Of a stretch of DNA of 64,000 nt, positions 31,545 through 43,340 are shown piece by piece. The translations under genes and the position numbers were made by a program. The notes beneath the pieces are model-generated. The model searched no databases. It worked only from the letters and a program-made list of their open reading frames with translations, and was not told where the DNA came from. Location of the stretch: NCBI GenBank assembly GCA_012934845.2, contig WNNJ02003711.1, positions 1 through 64,000 on the forward strand, in the 5' to 3' direction. Position 1 is the stretch's first letter, and each line of letters opens with the position of its first letter. This DNA is from Pomphorhynchus laevis (taxonomy: Eukaryota; Acanthocephala; Palaeacanthocephala; Echinorhynchida; Pomphorhynchidae).

Positions 31545-33090
31545 TACTGCTAGTGAGAATTGGTCCAAAATACGGATATTACATAAACGCGCGAGAATCC
31601 ATATTATTAGTACATGACCAAAATGTGAAACTAGCAAAGCAAACTTTCGGCACAACTGGGATAAAGATAGTATGTGATGCCATACGAGTGTTGGGCTCCC
31701 CAATAGGTACGGACAACTTCATTAAAGATCAGGTTATGTTTGATGTGCAAATGTGGCAGATATTGGTCGACAACATTTCGACGGCAGGAAGTATCGATGC
31801 TCATTCAGCTTATACGAGTTTAGTTTTCGGAGCTCAAGCAAAATGGATTCACTTGACACAAACAACAAAATGTGACCCTGAATGGTTCAGTTTGCTACAT
31901 GAACATATATTCGCAGTATTTAGTTCAAGTGTTCTCAAGCATGATCCCGACGTCTTGTATAAGGATATTGTCAGATTTCTTATATCACTAGGAGGACTAG
32001 GAACAAATAATTCAACTGAAGAATCGCCACAACAATATAATTCGTCAATATTGCTTTCAACGACATTTGATGATATCGAGGATGTGTCGATATTAATGGA
32101 ACAGCAGAACACCATTTTGAGGCAGACCAAGCTATTTAATTGGCAGAGAAGCGTTGAGAAACAACAAATCGTGATGGGAGAGGCGCCGGAAATCTTATAG
32201 CAAGCTTTACAACATGCATCAATCAAGGGAGCATCAAATTGGTTGAGCACACGCCCGCTCGTAGCAAAGGGATATCACCTCACGAATATTGAATTTCAAG
32301 ATGCACTGGCCGTTCGTTATAATTGGCCTACCAGCGAATGCTCATCACACTGTATATGTGGAGAATTACTCAGGACCACACACGTAATCATGCCACGGGG
32401 GCGCCATGGCAACAATGCGCCACAATCACATTCGTGACTTTCTGACCAGAGCGCTAACGAGTGTCTTTTCTGGAGTCGGTATTGAACCTGTGTTGCTTCC
32501 TGTTCCTAAGAGCGCGTCGCTCACACGTTCCACAACCACGAGAGACCCGGCAGCTCGTCTGAACATAGTGTGTAATGGCCTTTTTAGAAATAGATTGGAG
32601 CGGACATTTGTCGATGTCTGTGTGTTCAATAATCATGCTCCATCATATCAATCCAAATCGGTCAACGCAGCTTTCGCATATCACGAGGACCGCAAACGGG
32701 CGAAATACGACGAAATAATTAATGAGATATAACAGAACTGCTTTATTCTATTGTCCTTACTGCTATTGGTGGAGTTGTTCCATCCGCGACGAATTTGCTA
32801 AAATCGTTGGCAAGAAAAAATTTCCCAGGTGCATCGATGTGACTAAGCCGATGTTATTAATGACCTTCGTACAAGTATCAGCGTATCGTTAGCTCGTGCC
32901 GCGTCCACATGTTTACGCGCGCCGCGATCAATGAATGGAGCGCCCGTGACCCTGACCAGCACCAGCAGTTCTGATGAACGAACATGTCACTATATCGATT
33001 TCGGACTGATAGCGGAAGATATAAGACGGAACTATTTTAACAGAATATGTATCAATGTTTTTTTTCTTTATTGCGAATAAAATTTTATTG
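31545..33090 (+). mobile_element. RLE-type LINE (family G), 3' half
   Basis: It begins after the RT active site with RIGPKYGYYINARES, VLGSPIGTDNF and AKWIHLTQTT (31553-32200). It continues through the zinc knuckle CICGE...H and then RLNIVCNGLF...ERTFVDVCVFNNHAPSY and AYHEDRKRAKYDEI (32406-32732). The last part is the restriction-like endonuclease typical of R2/CRE/NeSL-grade elements. One stop at 32198 and a frame change near 32390 break it. Confidence 0.8.
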
Positions 33091-33187
33091 TGAAACAAAA
33101 TTAAGTAATAATAAATTATTAATAAATTAATAAATTATTAAGCATTCTTGATAACTACTTACAACAAATCTTTTGGCAAATAATTTA

Positions 33188-33858
33188 CAACCTTCATTAA
33201 AATCCTATCCAGTCACATCTCTGATCAACCGATTCAACACCCTGCTCCTGTCACACTTGCTCCAACCAATATTAATTCTTTATCAAGCACCCCTGTCATT
33301 TCCACTTCTATCTGCTCATCTGCCTCGACTCCTACCAGCTCTGTCCGTCCACCACTTCCACGAAATCGTTTTCCTTCGCGCGATCGCTGTATAATCATAT
33401 CAAACTTAAAGCTTTACGAATCTGCTTATCCACAATCTCGCCTCGATGATGATCTATCTGCTTTCAGGTCTATTCTAGCAAACATTCTTCCTAATGATAA
33501 CCCATCCCTCTTCAATAATACCGATCCTGTATCCTTTATTCGTTTAAACAAATCCACTAAATCCAATCATCTCAGTCCTCCACTCCTAAAAATCGTTTTC
33601 CGACATAGTTCACATGCCTCTTCTGTACTCTCCCAACGCTTTAAACTTCTTACCACTTCATCTACTTGCCGTATCTTTCCTGACCGCTCCCCTTCTAATA
33701 TTGCCCAGCTCAATTTAGCTCACATTGAGAAACATCGACGTGAAACAAACGGAGAGTCATCCTTATCTATACGTCAAATCAACGGAAATTTTCACGTTGT
33801 ACACACTAGGCCAAAAATTCGATGGCGTCCCATCTCTCCCCCTTGTCTTCTTCACTAG
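33188..33858 (+). CDS. L2-like ORF1 (5'-truncated, open)
   Basis: Open without a stop from 33182 to the TAG at 33856-33858. A Ser/Pro-rich N-terminal part ends in RNRFPSRDR. Then CIIISNLK, LDDDLSAFRSILANILP, FIRLNKSTKS, PLLKIVFRHSSHAS and CRIFPDRSPSNIAQLNL form the RRM-like ORF1 domain of CR1/L2 elements, ending TRPKIRWRPISP. The ORF2 start ATG at 33822 lies inside it in the +2 frame, a 37-base overlap. It was missed by simple ORF calling because it lacks its own start. Confidence 0.75.
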
Positions 33859-36278
33859 TCGATCTCGCTCCTAAGCATACTTTTCGTCTTAGTCTATTCA
33901 ATACTCGCTCCATTCTCCATAAAGCTGATATGCTTCTCGATATCTTCGATCAATTATCTATCGATATTCTCTGCATTACCGAATCCTGGCACTCTGACTC
34001 CGACGATCTTGCTATTCGTCGTCTATGTCGCTCTGGTTGTTCTCTAGTTGAATCAGCTCGTCAAATTGCATATCATACATCTACTGCTTCTAACCATGGC
34101 GGTATTGTTGCCATTGCTCGTCACCCAATGTCTTTACGTAAAATCAACGTTAGCATCCGTTACACTTCGTTCGAATCACTCATATTCAGATTATCAACTC
34201 CTTTCCCTCTGGAACTTGTGATTGTATACCGTCCAGGTTGCGTTGCCCAATCACGTATCTTCTTTAACGACCTTGCAGATCTAATGTCTCACTGTTCATT
34301 GTCTTATACTCCTTCTTTTGTTCTCGGTGACTTTAACATTCGTCTTGATCGCCCGTCTGACTCTGACTCTATCACTTTAACTAATCTTTTTTCTGATTTT
34401 AACTATAAATTACTTTCAACAAGCCCAACTCATATTCTCGGCGGTGCTCTCGACATCATTGCTGTTCCTAACTGCTTCAATGACTATACCTCCTTGTCAA
34501 TTACTGATCCTGGTTTGTCCGATCATTTCCTTGTCAATCTTACTCTTACTCGTCCCCATCCTCCTTCTCCGCATTTGCCATTATCTACACAAAGTCGACC
34601 CTGGAAGCTGCTCGATATCCCTATTCTCTGCACAGCCTTACTCAATTCTTCACTCTTTTCACTTCCTCTTAACTATCACTCTCCTGATGATCTCTGCATT
34701 CTGTTTGATTCTGAACTTACGTTGATCCTCAATAACCTTCTGCCTAGTCGACTTCGACGTTCCCAGCTTGCGCCATGCTCCCTGGTTCGATTCTGAATGT
34801 AGTCTTTCTAAGCGTCAACTCCGTCACTCTTTTCGTATGTATAAACGCTTTCTTAAACGTTCTCCCAACTCACTCCTTCCAAATCTTCATGATTCCTACT
34901 TTTCTCAACGCCGTTCATAACTCATTCTTATACGTACTAAACGTACTCTCTTTTGGCGAAATCAACTCGAGTCATCTTCCAACTCTAAATCTCATTGAAA
35001 AATCTTAAACTCAATTCTTTCACGATCATCTACCCCTTGTAATATAAATCCTGATGAATTTTCTTCTTATCTACAAAGTAAACTATCTAATTTACTTTCC
35101 CTACTACCCGTAGCCCTCTGTACCCACTCTTCTCTTTTGATACTTCCCTTCCAGAACTATCCCACCTTCTTCCCGTTTCGTCTGATGAAGTTTCTTCGGT
35201 TCTGCTGTCATTACCTAATAAAACCTCTCCTTCTGACCCAATTCCCACTCACTTACTTAAAAATATCTGCTCCTCTATCTTACCCTTCCTAACCACATTG
35301 TTCAACTCGTCCATCCGTAGCCGTACATTTCCTTCCATCTGGAAATGCGCCACTGTTCGTCCTCTCATCAAAAAGCAATCTCTCGACTCCTTACTACCAT
35401 CTTCGTACCGTTCAATCTCACTTCTCCCAACCCTCTCTAAACTCCTTGAGCGTCTCGTTCTCAAGCAAGTTAATACATATCTCTTTTCCTCTAACTTGTT
35501 TCCTCCCTTCCAAGCCGCTTTTCGCTCTAATCACTCTACTGAAATTGCCTGTCTTAAAGTTTATAATGACTTACTCATCTCGCGCGATCATAAATTATGT
35601 AGTGTCATAGTTTCTCTTGATCTATCGTCTGCTTTTGACATCGTCGATCAATCGATTCTTCTACATCGCCTTCGTCATGATTATGGCTTCTCTTTACCCA
35701 CTGTATCATGGTTTTCTTCATATCTGTCAAACCGTACATTTCGCGTCTATTCTAACTCTTCTCTCTCCCATCCTTCATCCATCCCGACCGGTGTTCCACA
35801 AGGCTCCGTATTAGGCCCTATGCTTTTCTCTCTTCTTCTCGGTGACTTGTCTTCGATTTCTCATAAATTTAACTTCCATGTTATGCAATATGCTGATGAC
35901 ATTCTCATCTATGCTCATGCACCTCTTTATCGTATTCACGATCTTAGTGTTTCTGCTTCCGACTGTCTTGTCTCAATTTCCAATCATCTTTCTTCCCTTC
36001 GCCTTTCTCTGAATCCTGATAAATCCAAAATTATATGGATCCTACCTCGACGCCTCGGCTTCGAACCTCCCTCCGTATCATTAAATTCTACAATTATTCC
36101 TATCGTTGATAATCTCGTTTTCCTAGGCTTCCATTTTGACAACCGACTTTCACTTAAACCTTTCGTTAGAGATAAAGTACGCTCATCTACCTTGATACTC
36201 CGCAACCTCCGTCAAGTTCGTAGATTGATCGATTTTCCTTCTTGTATGACTCTAATATCTTCTCTCCTTTTTTTCTAG
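33822..36278 (+). pseudogene. L2-like ORF2: endonuclease plus reverse transcriptase
   Basis: 33822-34796 encodes the APE endonuclease: SLFNTRSILHKADML, ILCITESWHSDSD, NHGGIVAIAR, LVIVYRPG, FVLGDFNIRL and PGLSDHFLVNL. The RT follows in other frames to 36278: [79 protein letters not shown] and LNPDKSKIIWI. The YADD is intact. There are about three breaks (near 34790, 35020-35290 and 36278). ORF2 of this group is about 900 residues. Confidence 0.88.
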
Positions 36279-36384
36279 ACTCTTCTTCCCCTACAACGCA
36301 TCGTCAACGCAGTCGTCCGAATTTTCCTCCGTCTTTGTCTTTTTGTTCATACATCCTACCATCTTGTTTCTCTCGATTTGCCTA

Positions 36385-37753
36385 CAATTTATTGTCGTGT
36401 TCAAATTCGTCTTCTTATCGTTGTTTTCCGCCTTGTAACTATTCATACCCATTCATTTCTCAATCTTCCTTTTCTTGATAATTCTCGTCCTGTTTACTGT
36501 TCCTTGCGTTCCTGTAATTCCCTTCTTTTACATGTCCCAAACTACTCTACCTCCTTTGGACTCCGCTCCTTCCTGGTGGCTCCTCCTCTATCGTGGAACC
36601 ATCTGCCCATTCATATACGCCAATCAACTTCCTTGCCGTGCTTCAAACGACAAATTCGATCCCATTAAACAATTTATCTGCTTGACTTTTTCATTTTTGT
36701 TTGTGGACTTGTAAGCGTACAGCTTGTACGCATTTGCCACATTAAATAAATTTGTATTATTATAACGCATTTTCAATTTTCATTGACATCTTATAATGGC
36801 AAGAGAAAGCTAACTAAAAATGTCGGCCATCAACTCAAGACAATTTATTGTCGTGTTCAAATTCGTCTTCTTATCGTTGTTTTCCGCCTTGTAACTATTC
36901 ATACCCCTTCATTTCTCAATCTTCCTTTTCTTGATAATTCTCGTCCTGTTTACTGTTCCTTGCGTTCCTGTAATTCCCTTCTTTTACATGTCCCAAACTA
37001 CTCTACCTCCTTTGAACTCCGCTCCTTCCTGGTGGCTCCTCCTCTATCGTGGAACCATCTGCCCATTCATATACGCCAATCAACTTCCTTGCCGTGCTTC
37101 AAACGACAAATCCGATCCCATTAAACAATTTATCTGCTTGACTTTTTCATTTTTGTTTGTGGACTTGTAAGCGTACAGCTTGTACGCATTTGCCACATTA
37201 AATAAATTTGTATTATTATAACGCATTTTCAATTTTCATTGACATCTTATAATGGCAAGAGAAGGCTAACTAAAAATGTCGGTTATCAACTCAAGACAAT
37301 TTATTGTCGTGTTCAAATTCGTCTTCTTATCGTTGTTTTCCGCCTTGTAACTATTCATACCCCTTCATTTCTCAATCTTCCTTTTCTTGATAATTCTCGT
37401 CCTGTTTACTGTTCCTTGCGTTCCTGTAATTCCCTTCTTTTACATGTCACAAACTACTCTACCTCCTTTGAACTCCGCTCCTTCCTGGTGGCTCCTCCTC
37501 TATCGTGGAACCATCTGCCCATTCATATACGCCAATCAACTTCCCTGCCGTGCTTCAAACCACAAATCCGATCCAATTTAAACAATTTATCTGCTTGACT
37601 TTTTCATTTTTGTTTGTGGACTTGTAAGCGTACAGCTTGTACGCATTTGCCACATTAAATAAATTTGTATTATTATAACGCATTTTCAATTTTCATTGAC
37701 ATCTTATAATGGCAAGAGAAAGCTAACTAAAAATGTCGGCCATCAACTCAAGT
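36385..37753 (+). repeat. 456-bp tandem trimer made of an L2 tail plus its flank
   Basis: Units start at 36385, 36841 and 37297 (456 bases apart) and are nearly identical. Each holds the last ~370 bases of the L2-like LINE and ~80 bases of non-LINE DNA ending GTCGGCCATCAACTCAAG. The same flank follows the last unit at 37677-37752. The LINE inserted first, and the junction was then duplicated twice. Confidence 0.95.
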
Positions 37754-37820
37754 GCGTCAAGAAAACTTACATCGAAAAGCAAATTGGATTTCGTATTCAG
37801 AATTTAGTATTTTTCAGATA
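37700..37820 (+). other. Possible coding remnant flanking the L2 insertion
   Basis: The frame SLTSYNGKRKLTKNVGHQLK, continuing KCVKKTYIEKQIGF, is open for about 40 codons, has ordinary amino-acid composition, and crosses the end of the tandem repeat. It may be part of a host exon or of an older element. I do not recognise it. Confidence 0.25.
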
Positions 37821-38099
37821 ATCTTTGAATTTATCAACGTTGCAATTTTATCCTGAAATTAAAGTGTACTATTTTTACAAAGGAGTAAGTGATGTGAGCG
37901 TCTAACTAAATTTACAACTAACTTATTACAAACAAATTAAATAAGTTCGGAATTACTAATAACTGATTTCAATCAATGCAGTTAAAATCGCTTATTAAAT
38001 TACTAACTAATTACAGGATTAAAATGTAAAATTGAAATATAATATTAATTTACACAATAATGACAAAGGAAAACCTAATCTATAAGAAACTGTTACAAT

Positions 38100-39180
38100 T
38101 ATAGCATGGATGCTGCCAAATGTATTAGATGAGAATGTACCAAGTTACACATATGTTGTGTCAATTGTAGGACCTCTAATTGTAGAAAAAGTGTTGACTT
38201 TTCAAGCACAAACTCAACTAACACAAACGAACAAAATAACGAAACAATACTAACTCAGCCTATATAATACAGAGTTCATCCAATCTCGAAACGCTTGGTG
38301 CTTCTTCACAAGTCCATGACATATACGAGGAGGTTATTAATTGGCGACTAAATTTATTTGCTCTTCTGAAGTGCAACTAGTCGCAAATATTTATTTGTAA
38401 ATTAACCAAAAACTAGGTATTCCTCTGATGAGCGCAACCATATTTTGCCAACTTATACGACAGTGCACTGCGTCGAGAAAAATATTATATTACAGGCAAC
38501 AGTGTCGCAGGTTTGATAACCGGTAAGTAGAGTATTTATTCTACTAAAATCATGCACTTTACAATAATCATTGAGACTTCGCATTTTAAATACTCGACAT
38601 AAATACCTCACGAGAGGTATTACAAAAGTAACACTTTGTCATGGAAATTATTATTGTCTTCATTCGGAATAGACTTAATATCTGTCGCAAACAATATTGT
38701 AAAACTTAGTGTTAGGCTAGCTTCCGACAAGGTACACACGGATAGTGTAATTAGTCTAACGTCAAGCAGATAGCGCTGAACAAAATTCGTAGGTTCGTCC
38801 AATCGGTGTCTGTGAAGTTAGTGAAAGAATAATAAGCAAAACTAACCTAGACGTCGACGGCGAGGATATTCAAAAGGTAAAGACAATACAACTCTGCACT
38901 TGTCAAAAGTGCGATGCCAAATATGCAATCCCGACTCTGCAAAAGAAGTACGAGGGAATTAATCAACGCTGTTTACTTTTGGTAGATGCACGAAATACAT
39001 TCAATATGATTAACCGTAAATATGCCTTGTGTAGCCTACCAATGGTTTGTCCAGCTCTTTCAATAATTTTCAAAAATTTGTATGGAAAGGATAGTTTGAT
39101 AACAACTAATAATGAAATTTGATACTCCTCATAAGGTTTCATCTATGACATCATTTTCCCCATCCAATCTACCTTCAATA
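38100..39180 (+). mobile_element. RLE-type LINE (family G), 5' half, decayed
   Basis: Reading frames give a Cys-rich start (AKCIR-ECTKLHICCVNC, SNCRKSV), then EEVINWRLNLFAL (counterpart of DEIILWRPNLFRL in the copy at 51590), and LQLCTCQKCDAKYAI...LLVDARNTFNMINRKYAL (counterpart of LQMCAGQRAGTEFVI...SIDADNAFNRVCRKTAL). It ends near 39180 after KNLYGKDSL. It is strongly broken. Confidence 0.7.
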
Positions 39181-39204
39181 TACCCTCAACGTGATATTTT
39201 TTGT

Positions 39205-39355
39205 TCCTTATAGTTCAAGATAATAAACCTCTCCACATCGTTGACCATTTAGAATTTCTTGGTGTTTCTTTTGATAACAATATTTCTCTTTTACCTTTTG
39301 TTCGCGAAAAAATTCCTTCCCGATCTTTACTTCCCGTGAACTTCGACGTATTTGT
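39205..39355 (+). pseudogene. Diverged L2-like LINE fragment
   Basis: IVDHLEFLGVSFDNNISLLPFVREKI aligns with IVDNLVFLGFHFDNRLSLKPFVRDKV of family H (motif given in part: LGVSFDNNISLLPFVRE). It is more diverged than the other copies, so older or a sister subfamily. Confidence 0.65.
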
Positions 39356-39359
39356 ATAA

Positions 39360-39945
39360 TAGTTATTACTATAAATTCAACAACATACGAGCATTAGCTT
39401 ATATGAGCTAATGAGCTATATGGGCTGGCTCACATTAGCTCATGTGAGCCAGCTAAAATAGCGGGATCACAATAAGTTCGTAAAAAAGTTAATTAGTAAT
39501 AAAATAAGGAAATGCAACACGAAACATTGCCCGATTCATTCGTAGTCGTCTCTTGGAAGTACTAATTGAACTGCATCTAACCGTGTCTGCATCAAGGTTG
39601 TTCCAAAGCTCAACAATTCTTCTATCAAATTGCATCGCGCTAAATTTCTGTACCCTGCTTCTTCGAATAGTTAAAGAATGGCCTCGAAGAACATATGAAT
39701 CACGTAATTAACCATACTCCGAATAGGGTGAGGGGGACGTTGGAATAAATCCCAAACCAAGCACATATGCATGTACCGACGGTCCATGTTACGGTGTCAA
39801 GTCTTAGTGATCTCAGTCTGTCTTCATAAGGCAGCGATGCCAACGTTGGTGCTAGTTTTGTTGCCCTGCGAAGTACCCTCTTTGATTTATGTTCATGCAC
39901 AGTACATGGGTATACAACCGCACATTTAATCCGCACATTTGCAAA
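39360..39945 (-). mobile_element. CR1-like LINE (family B), 3' fragment
   Basis: Same tail and C-terminal coding part as at 17110-17640, including VYPCTVHEHKSKRVLRRATKLAPTLASLPYE. A 12-bp perfect hairpin at 39424-39453 (GCTGGCTCACAT with ATGTGAGCCAGC) has been added to the tail relative to the other copy. Confidence 0.8.
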
Positions 39946-39969
39946 CAACTTATTTTCTCAATTTAAAAA

Positions 39970-40290
39970 AGGTTTTTTTACGTGGCAAATGCGTGCCCGG
40001 CGCACGCTTACATGACCACAACAACAAAATCTAAGTCGTGTCGAGAAGGTAAGAACGGAAGAGGTATTCAAATGTGATTCTTTTCCCGCAACTAGACTAT
40101 TGTCTCAGTTACTAGTCAACTAATCCAGAACCTTATGATGCCTCTTCAATTCATTATTCACATAGCCGCTCGTATCTTATTACGCCTTCGAAGCTTAGAT
40201 CATATTTCTTGTCATATATTGCTTCTCAATTGGCCTAGAAACCACTTTCCCGTTGACATTCGATCTTCTACATCCTTTCACAAAAATCAA
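39970..40290. pseudogene. Two L2-like scraps in opposite orientation
   Basis: 39975-40035 is a minus-strand L2-like 3' end (ACGTGGCAAATGCGTGC). 40070-40290 is a plus-strand piece of the C-terminal RT domain (LDYCLS, ARILLRLRSLDHIS, FPVDIRSST) with an internal deletion. They are probably the result of a rearranged insertion. Confidence 0.6.
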
Positions 40291-40329
40291 ACAAAAAATA
40301 GTAAAATATATAAATTATTATTATATACA

Positions 40330-40770
40330 GAGCTTTGACCGAGAAGGCTGTTTTGCCCGCTCATCGTACATTGCAACACATTAAACAAACATATCAATTT
40401 CAACCAAACCAAGGATAAGAACTTCCAATGTGTCTTATCCAAGTGTTGATCATGGCTTTGAATTGGCTCAATAATGACACAGTCATGATGTCGTGAGGCA
40501 ATGTGTTCCACAACTTTCTCACTCTGCGTGACAATCAAGATACCATTGTCGACCTTCCAATTTGTCTTGCGCGTAACGCGAGAGAATGACCCCTACGACT
40601 TTGTCGGACATTCAATTTAACACATTCACTTGGGTATCCATCTATCCCCTTTACTATAGACCACATCGCAAACAGATCCAGAACGAGTAATCTGGCTTGC
40701 ACTGATATCATACCTATTGAAGTCAAATGATCGATATAGCTCATCATTTTACATCCTCTAACGAGCTTGA
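40330..40770 (-). mobile_element. CR1-like LINE 3' fragment
   Basis: The minus strand reads MMSYIDHLTSIGM, RRGHSLALRARQIG, RRVRKLWNTLPHDI and FKAMINTWIRHIG, the C-terminal end of a CR1-type ORF2, followed by a tail with GGGCAAAACAGCCTTC. It is open over about 130 codons except near its end, so relatively young. It is a different family from A-C. Confidence 0.75.
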
Positions 40771-41330
40771 TTGTAAATCAACACAATAATATTAAAAATA
40801 AATTTAAACTCTTAAGCGGAAAATTTTTATGGATGGATAATAAACAATATGCTTTGCATTAGAATAAGGTACACTAAATAATCAAATTTCATTAAAGGAA
40901 ATACGTCATTAATATGTGTTTGGCCCCGTTGCTATGTTGGATCAAGAAATAGTGTCCGAAACCTGATACATATTAGTTCCTATTTATAACCTCTAATCCT
41001 TGTTATGATACATCATATGCTATTTATTAGTTAATTCATAAAAACTGACTTTTATTAAAAATTTCAATTTTTTATTTTAACTTGATATAAAGTATATAAA
41101 ATCTTATAACAATTATTTATAATTATTTAATTATTCAATATTTAATTATTAAATTATTAATTATAATGATATCTATTTGTCATATCATCAATTTAGCTGT
41201 GAAATTTCCTGTTTATATATAATAAACAGGAAATGCAATATATCATTTATTAGTCAATTCATAAAAATTGACTTTTATTTTAAATTTCAATTTTAAATTT
41301 TAACTTATTATTAGTTTAATACAACGGATT
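40770..41330 (+). mobile_element. PLE 3' end and flank
   Basis: It starts NQHNNIKNKFKLLSGKFLWMD (shown in part: KLLSGKFLWMDNKQY) and ends the PLE frame at 40861, followed by the PLE 3' flank to about 41110. A second partial copy of the flank's middle (TTTATTAGTCAATTCATAAA) follows at 41247-41320. The RT part is absent. Confidence 0.75.
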
Positions 41331-41339
41331 TTAAAAGAT

Positions 41340-41975
41340 TTACTTCCTTCGTCTGACATAAGAAATACTACTGGTACAACCATACTTGAGACTCCTATCG
41401 GGACCAGAAACTTTGAGAAAGAAGCCATCGAATCTAGTTTCGAAATGGTCCACACTTATCGATAAATTGGCCACAATATCTAAACTTGACCCGCACACTG
41501 CTTTCTCTGCCTCGATAAACTCTGTACAGGTTAAGTGGAGTTATTCTTTACGCACATGTCAATGTGAAAAATAATGACTTACCGAGTTAAACAACACCTT
41601 GAAAAAGTCATTGCTTCCAGAGCTGGCAGATTAGATTCTTGACGATAATTGGTACCTAATCCTGACATCATCTCTAACATTGGGTTGACTTGGCATATTG
41701 GATCTAACCTGTCTAGCGACAAATGAATATATAAATTCAATTTCAATAGCTGATATCATTAACAACTGTAATCAAGGCGACGTACGGCTTTCTCATGTCA
41801 CAAGTAAGCGAGAACATGAATTTTCGAAAAAACTTAGCGAACTTACAGAACCTTTAAATTCGTGGTTAGAAAACATTCACTTAACTGCCACTAGACTTGG
41901 AGCATCATCCTGGCTCAGTTCACCATCACTCGACAGTAAACACTTACATATTTTCCCCGAGACAGTTTAAAGGTG
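41340..41975 (+). mobile_element. RLE-type LINE (family G), internal fragment
   Basis: ILETPIGTRNFEKEAIE matches VLGSPIGTDNFIKDQV of the copy at 31545. It is followed in the next frames by DPHTAFSASINSVQVKWSYSLRT and by 41698-41970 (ISIADIINNCNQGD...LGASSWLSSPSL). The RT active site and the nuclease are missing. Confidence 0.65.
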
Positions 41976-42032
41976 CTATTGCTATTAAATGTTCTTTCAT
42001 CCTTCTGTTTTTAAGTGTTCAATCTTAATGGC

Positions 42033-42760
42033 ATCAGGTCCAGTGGGATCTGAGCCATCAAGCCAATCTAACACACCGCCTTCTGACTAAACAACCCGGG
42101 TCTTTCATCACCGAAGAATCCAATCGAGGCAGACTATGCTGCGTAATTGAGAGACGAAAAGCTTGAGAAACCTTAGTCTTTGCTCTGGGGGACGTCTAGA
42201 AAAGAAGACTAATCGCAAGATAGCCCGAGTGCCTCAAATGCGTACCTGGGTTTACCCTTTCAATGACAGATGGTTGGCCCGCTTCAGGGCCAATCTAGCT
42301 CTCTTCAGGGTAGGTTTAAGTCTATCCAGTCAGCTTTCGCCGACCAGTTTACCGTAACGGTGAACGCCAGGTATTTTACTCGACTTGTAAATGTAGGTGA
42401 ACTGGTCAGCGAAAGCTGACCTGGATAGACTTAAACGTATCCTGAAGAAAGCTAGGTGGGCCTGAAACGGACTCAATATATGTGATTGAATTGTAAACCC
42501 CAAGTGCGCCTTAGGGGTACTTGGGCTATCTCGGGATTAGTCCTCATTTCAAGAGGACTTCCCCTAGAACAAAGACTAAGGTTTCTCAAGCTTCTCATCT
42601 CGCGATTACCGAGCATAGTCCGTCTCGATTGGATTCTTCGGGGAATGAGATCCCCCGGATGGTTTAGTCAGAGAGCGGCGAGTTGGATTGGCTGGAGGGT
42701 TCAGATCCTTGTGGACCTGATGCCGTGACACAATGAAGACTCTATTAACGACCAGACTGA
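42033..42760. mobile_element. Head-to-head pair of family F LINE 3' ends
   Basis: 42033-42345 is the minus-strand and 42397-42722 the plus-strand version of the same 3' region (VRLRGTWAISGLV..., LPSIVRLDWILR, SQRAASWIGW). They are separated by about 50 bases. The pair forms an imperfect palindrome of about 2 x 320 bp. The plus arm is open at 42486-42728. Confidence 0.85.
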
Positions 42761-42919
42761 CTTTATTTTCTGTTTTCTTTTTTAAACTTTTTAGTGGTTA
42801 TATAGTTGTTAACAAAATCCTTATTATTATAGTGTCCCTTCTTGTTATAGCGATTCCATTATAATCAACGAGAAGGACGTAGCTCGCAGATTATCATAAT
42901 TGTCGTCTTTATTTTCTTC

Positions 42920-43340
42920 AGGCTCCGGTGACATTCATTCATATCTACTTTAATTATAAAAATTTGGTTCATACAGTCACTAGACTGTTTCAGGCATCAT
43001 TGGATACTATGCAAATACCTTTTGAAATGAAGTGTGTAGTAGGGCTGTTGTTCAAAAAAGGTAAACATTGCATTGCTGATAACTATCGAGCTTATAACTA
43101 TAAGCCTTACGAGTAAGATACTTCTGAGCAAGATACTCGAAATAATTACTTACCATCCCATAATCGAGCACTTGAGCATCACAGGTCAACATAGCTCTAT
43201 GCAAATGGGTTTCGTCACTTCAGTTAATGATATATTTATATGATTAGTGTTGACCGAAACTGCCAAAAGTATAGTGTGAAACTCGCAAGCACAAGGATAT
43301 CGAACGAGCTAAAGTTAAACTCGTTTTCGCTCGTATATTA
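42920..43340 (+). pseudogene. CR1-like RT fragment, decayed
   Basis: LDTMQIPFEMKCVVGLLFKKGKHCIADNYRAY fits the RT block IPxxWKxAxVxPIFKKGxxxxxxNYRPIS (shown in part: LLFKKGKHCIADNYRAY). It is followed by ILEIITYHPIIEHLSITGQHSSMQMGF in a shifted frame. The end near 43265-43320 (RKHKDIERAKV) instead resembles the end of the RLE family, so two scraps may be joined. Confidence 0.5.

Larger units (their letters stand above)
33186..36757 (+). mobile_element. L2-like LINE (family H), nearly full length
   Basis: A 3.6-kb element with partial ORF1, complete endonuclease and RT, and a 3' UTR ending AAATAAATTTGTATTATTA. It is over 90 per cent identical by eye to the copy at 60445-64000. The 5' end is close to 33186, where the match to the other copy begins. 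The final ~380 bases plus flank are tandemly triplicated (36385-37752). Confidence 0.9.

Noticed and set aside
36385-37753. CRISPR-like array
   Set aside because: Units of 456 bp without spacers, made of a LINE tail in a eukaryotic genome, are a tandem duplication.
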